From Terrimonas ferruginea DSM 30193 (GTDB taxonomy: Bacteria > Bacteroidota > Bacteroidia > Chitinophagales > Chitinophagaceae): a DNA stretch of 64,000 nt. A model generated the notes under the pieces. It was not told the origin of the DNA and did not search any database. It saw only the letters and a list, made by a program, of their open reading frames with translations. The stretch's first letter is position 1. The number at the start of each line of letters is the position of its first letter. Shown here piece after piece: positions 61,296-64,000 of the stretch. Both the position numbers and the translations under genes were made by a program. The stretch lies in assembly GCF_000425585.1 (NCBI RefSeq), contig NZ_KE384399.1:62001-126000 (forward strand). Direction: 5' to 3'.

Positions 61296-62675
61296 ATGCA
61301 GGAGAATGCTGTTAAACAACGGGTACGCCTTCTCGAGGCGTTATGGGAAGAAGAATCACGCCAGCCTGGGCGCGAACACATGCGCCTTGCCTGTATGATG
61401 GGCACCGGCACAGTCGACTACCGCATGATCAAAGGATTTGTAATGGTGCAGATGACCGTGGAAGCCGGTCTGCCTGATGTATTCCTTTGCAGTCATCACC
61501 CATTCCGCTCCCCGGAAAACTACGGACGTCAATTGGTGAACGGCATGAAGGATTATATCGATGCCTGGAACCAGCATGCACTCAGCGACGAACATGGCAA
61601 AGTGGAATGGTCACCCGAAGGTGACGAACAGGATGCCGATGAAGTTTATTTTACCCGTAACCTCAATAAACTCGCCGAATCATTGCAGGTTACCGGCGAA
61701 GGCGAAGATTACCTGGTAATGGCCTTGATGCCGGAGCCCAACTACGCGCCAACAGAATTTGTAAAATGGCTCGATGCCATATTGAAAGCTGGTGTGAGCG
61801 GCAAAGTCCGCCTACTCGTTTTCGATCTCTATGGTAGTCATTTATACGAAGGACTGGAGAAAAGTTATAAAGACATTTTCGTACGGCTTTATCCCGATCT
61901 CGATATGCCGGGGGCGATGAGCCAGATAGCCGAACAGGCCATGGTTACCGCGGTAAGGCCGGAAGACAAAGCCATTGCCTCCTTTCAGAAAAACTTGTTG
62001 GAATTAAACAAAGCGATCGGCCGTGGCGAAGAAAGAGATATTGAATTGTACCGCGACGAATGTTTGCGGATCGCTATTCAGCAACAATGGCCGCACATGG
62101 AAGCCGTGGTACATTTTTTCACACACGGCTATTTTATGGCCACCGAAAAATACGAACGTGCCGCTACCGAAATCGATCAGGCAATAAGCCGCGCCGATGT
62201 AGCCGTAGCCGAGGCAAAGATCGAAGACAAGGCATTGATCGTACAATACAGGATTACCAAAGCCAATATGTTTTTGCTGCGCGAAAAATACGAAGAGGCA
62301 GAAAACGGTTATGCCGAATGCATCGAAAAGTATCGCGACAGTGGCGACAACGTGGTGCTCACAGGCATTCACCAGATGATGGGCATGTGTCAGCGCAAAC
62401 AGGGAAAAGTAAAAGCCGCACGCAAAACCTTTGCCGATGGCTGGTTGCTGGTGAAAGATGATAAAGCTTATGTGGATGGAAATGCCATGTCGCGTTTCTA
62501 TGCACAACAGATGATGAAAGCCGGTATGGACCGTATTGCAGAATACCGCGACTGGTTCGAAGACCTGGAAAAACGCTGGGGCAAACGCTGGTATATGCAA
62601 ATGCCGGACGGCAAACAAAGCATGAAAAAAAGAGAGCAGCAGATCTTCGACGATGCACTGCTGGTGGATCAATAA
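61296..62675 (+). CDS. TPR-containing protein after vgrG, possible effector adaptor
   Basis: 459 aa. The N-terminal half (about 1-220) is a mixed alpha/beta domain of unknown family, starting MQENAVKQRVRLLEALWEEE. The C-terminal half has TPR-like helical repeats (MEAVVHFFTHGYFMATEKYE, IVQYRITKANMFLLREKYEE, AENGYAECIEKY). It has no signal peptide. Its position, 6 nt after vgrG and before a lipoprotein and an Rhs gene, fits an adaptor or chaperone that loads the Rhs protein onto VgrG. The role is inferred from context only. Confidence 0.6.
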   Translation: MQENAVKQRVRLLEALWEEESRQPGREHMRLACMMGTGTVDYRMIKGFVMVQMTVEAGLPDVFLCSHHPFRSPENYGRQLVNGMKDYIDAWNQHALSDEHGKVEWSPEGDEQDADEVYFTRNLNKLAESLQVTGEGEDYLVMALMPEPNYAPTEFVKWLDAILKAGVSGKVRLLVFDLYGSHLYEGLEKSYKDIFVRLYPDLDMPGAMSQIAEQAMVTAVRPEDKAIASFQKNLLELNKAIGRGEERDIELYRDECLRIAIQQQWPHMEAVVHFFTHGYFMATEKYERAATEIDQAISRADVAVAEAKIEDKALIVQYRITKANMFLLREKYEEAENGYAECIEKYRDSGDNVVLTGIHQMMGMCQRKQGKVKAARKTFADGWLLVKDDKAYVDGNAMSRFYAQQMMKAGMDRIAEYRDWFEDLEKRWGKRWYMQMPDGKQSMKKREQQIFDDALLVDQ

Positions 62676-62684
62676 AAAGAACGT

Positions 62685-62999
62685 ATGAAGTTTTCAAAAC
62701 GATATTTTCTGATAGCGGCCATAGCGGGATTTTTTGGTTGTACCAATAAAACACCTGCGAAAGATTTCTCCGGTTACCAACCGGCTGAAGGAAAAGTTTC
62801 TTATGTATATGGTGGCGCTATCAGAACCAAACGTGGTTATACGGACCCGGGTTATCGTGTGGTGTACACACCGCCTGGTACCGACAAACCATTGACCGTG
62901 GATGCGAAACTGGTGTTAAAAGATTATGAGAAAGGTGAAACCGTTCCCATTTTCTACAACCCGGCCAATCCAGCGGATGTAGTGACGGATGTGAAATAA
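62685..62999 (+). CDS. Small DUF3592-like lipoprotein, candidate immunity protein
   Basis: 104 aa. The lipobox is AGFFGC (Cys19). The rest is a beta-rich domain with YRVVYTPPGTDKP and FYNPANPADVV, a pattern I associate with DUF3592. It lies 9 nt after the TPR gene and 31 nt before the Rhs gene. Lipoprotein immunity proteins are known for periplasm-acting lipase effectors, so it may protect against the zinc-phospholipase-like or another protein. A structural role is the alternative. Confidence 0.6.
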   Translation: MKFSKRYFLIAAIAGFFGCTNKTPAKDFSGYQPAEGKVSYVYGGAIRTKRGYTDPGYRVVYTPPGTDKPLTVDAKLVLKDYEKGETVPIFYNPANPADVVTDVK

Positions 63000-63030
63000 G
63001 TTTTTTTACTGGCAACCTCTGAAAAGCGTT

Positions 63031-64000
63031 ATGGCATTACGTATTACAGTTCCCCCTCCGGTTAAGCAGCCATCCGTACAACCGATGACGGCTGCCAAGC
63101 ATTTTGATATTGTGCTCGGCCTCGACTTTCATATGTTACGAGTACCGTTCTTTATCACGCCTTGTCCCATCACACCGTTTGGTGCATTGGTATTTGATCC
63201 GATGGATTACATCCACGTAACCATTCCGGCAATGCCCACTTATACCGAAGGCAAAGGCTTCTCGCTGCAGCCCGCGCCCATGGGAGGAACCGTTACGGTA
63301 AATGGTTTTTACAGAGGTGGCGCCACTACCAGCCTGCTCGGTATGCCACCGACCATGCCGCCGATCCCTGCGAAATTCAAAGGTGCCAGCGCCATCGCCA
63401 AAAAACTGAGCCTGCTGCACCTGGTACTACCCAAACCTTTATTCTGGTTCCCTTTTCTTGCACCACATGACGGACAGATCAGCATGGGCAGTTCAACCGT
63501 TATTTCCCAGGGCTTGAAGCAGAGCACACACATGGATCCGGCCTGGAGTTGCAATGAGCTGGGAAAAATTTTGATGAACAGTCCCACGGCGCTGTACAAC
63601 GACTATGCTACGCGCATCATGATCGTGCTGCCGCTCGGACGGCCTGTGATCGTTGGTGGTGCACGTGTATATCCCGAAATGGGATTGGCCGATCTGATCA
63701 ATGCGCTGATCATGATGGGCATTCTGAAAGGTGGCGGCAAACTGGCGCGCAAAGGATTAGGCAAAGCGTTGACCAAACTCAACAAAGCACTCAGCAAGAA
63801 ATTTCCGAAGTACAGTAAATTCGGCGCCCGCATACAACCGAAGTTGTGTAAATACCTCGGCGAACCGGTGGACGCAGCGAGTGGTCACATGGCCAGCCGC
63901 CTCGAAGGATTTTCATTACCCGGACCTATTCCCTTTACCTGGGAAGCAAACTACTACAGTGATACCGCTTACGAAGGAAGCCTTGGTAAAAGTATTATTC
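63031..64000 (+). CDS. Rhs-family T6SS effector with PAAR-like N-terminus, 3' partial
   Basis: The frame is open from the ATG at 63031 to the window end (323 codons visible). An N-terminal part with hydrophobic and glycine-rich segments (about 1-230) is PAAR-like and would cap VgrG. From residue about 277 comes a DUF6531-type start (GEPVDAASGHMASRLEGF then LPGPIPFTWEANYYSD), the usual lead into the YD-repeat shell of Rhs proteins. The toxin end is outside the window, so its activity cannot be told. It should be loaded on VgrG with help from the upstream TPR protein. Confidence 0.88.
   Translation, partial: MALRITVPPPVKQPSVQPMTAAKHFDIVLGLDFHMLRVPFFITPCPITPFGALVFDPMDYIHVTIPAMPTYTEGKGFSLQPAPMGGTVTVNGFYRGGATTSLLGMPPTMPPIPAKFKGASAIAKKLSLLHLVLPKPLFWFPFLAPHDGQISMGSSTVISQGLKQSTHMDPAWSCNELGKILMNSPTALYNDYATRIMIVLPLGRPVIVGGARVYPEMGLADLINALIMMGILKGGGKLARKGLGKALTKLNKALSKKFPKYSKFGARIQPKLCKYLGEPVDAASGHMASRLEGFSLPGPIPFTWEANYYSDTAYEGSLGKSII

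Noticed and set aside
60336-61319. Antisense ORF of 327 codons opposite vgrG
   Set aside because: vgrG is certain, and the reverse translation lacks any recognisable domain.
1-64000. tRNA or rRNA genes
   Set aside because: I looked for cloverleaf-type arms and rRNA-like sequence in the gaps and found none that could be supported.

Overview
The window is a continuous piece of a Bacteroidota chromosome, most likely from the order Chitinophagales (Chitinophagaceae-like). The evidence is the Bacteroidota promoter box TAnnTTTG before many genes, a PorD (DUF4835) gene, a Bacteroidota-type RpoZ, a TonB-dependent receptor with a DUF5689 lipoprotein, and a subtype-iii type VI secretion system (T6SSiii), which is known only from this phylum. 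I see no rRNA, tRNA, CRISPR array, insertion sequence or integrase. The first gene (OmpA family) and the last gene (Rhs) are cut by the window ends.

Layout. 0-7.7 kb: OmpA/PD40 protein, a secreted endonuclease/exonuclease/phosphatase (EEP) enzyme, a TonB receptor and a DUF5689 lipoprotein, which together look like a nucleic-acid or organophosphate scavenging locus. 7.7-17.8 kb: housekeeping genes (recJ, a polyprenyl diphosphate synthase, an OmpA porin, bamD-rpoZ-coaBC-porD-DUF4296, scoA-scoB). 17.9-20.4 kb: a NarL-type two-component system with a seven-helix membrane protein behind an unusual leader. That leader has a 25-codon ORF, a strong hairpin with a U tract, and an AUA start codon inside the hairpin. 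20.8-33 kb: scattered metabolic and conserved genes (VOC proteins, rsmE, dnaB, a patatin, ProX-type deacylase, terC, pyrD, thiolase). 33-42 kb: regulators (AraC, a second NarL regulator with a second seven-helix protein, an S24 repressor, an OmpR/histidine kinase pair) with surE and a P-loop ATPase. 42-46.2 kb: bestrophin, citrate synthase and a YtxH/holin-like envelope cassette. 46.3-64 kb: the T6SSiii island.

The T6SSiii island reads tssE-F-G-N-K-O, an antisense NlpC/P60 lipoprotein, tssP-B-C, two hcp genes, a possible zinc phospholipase-like protein, vgrG, a TPR protein, a small lipoprotein and an Rhs protein. A DUF2235/Tle-like lipase is encoded divergently from tssE. Baseplate, sheath, tube, spike and envelope proteins are present. 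TssH (ClpV), TssQ and TssR are not in the window and may lie beyond it. Candidate cargo are the Tle-like lipase, the zinc-phospholipase-like protein and the Rhs protein. The small lipoprotein is a candidate immunity protein.

The most unusual DNA-level signal is a set of intergenic tandem arrays with a period of exactly 7 bp (unit types TAAGTNN, TT[CG]ACGA, AAATTCA, TATAAGG). At nine gene ends the array starts in register at the stop codon. Most other gene ends carry a conventional hairpin-U terminator instead. A second pattern is the promoter box TAnnTTTG placed only 4-9 nt before the start codon of several genes, implying nearly leaderless mRNAs. No computation was run: all calls rest on reading the sequence and on general knowledge of the families.
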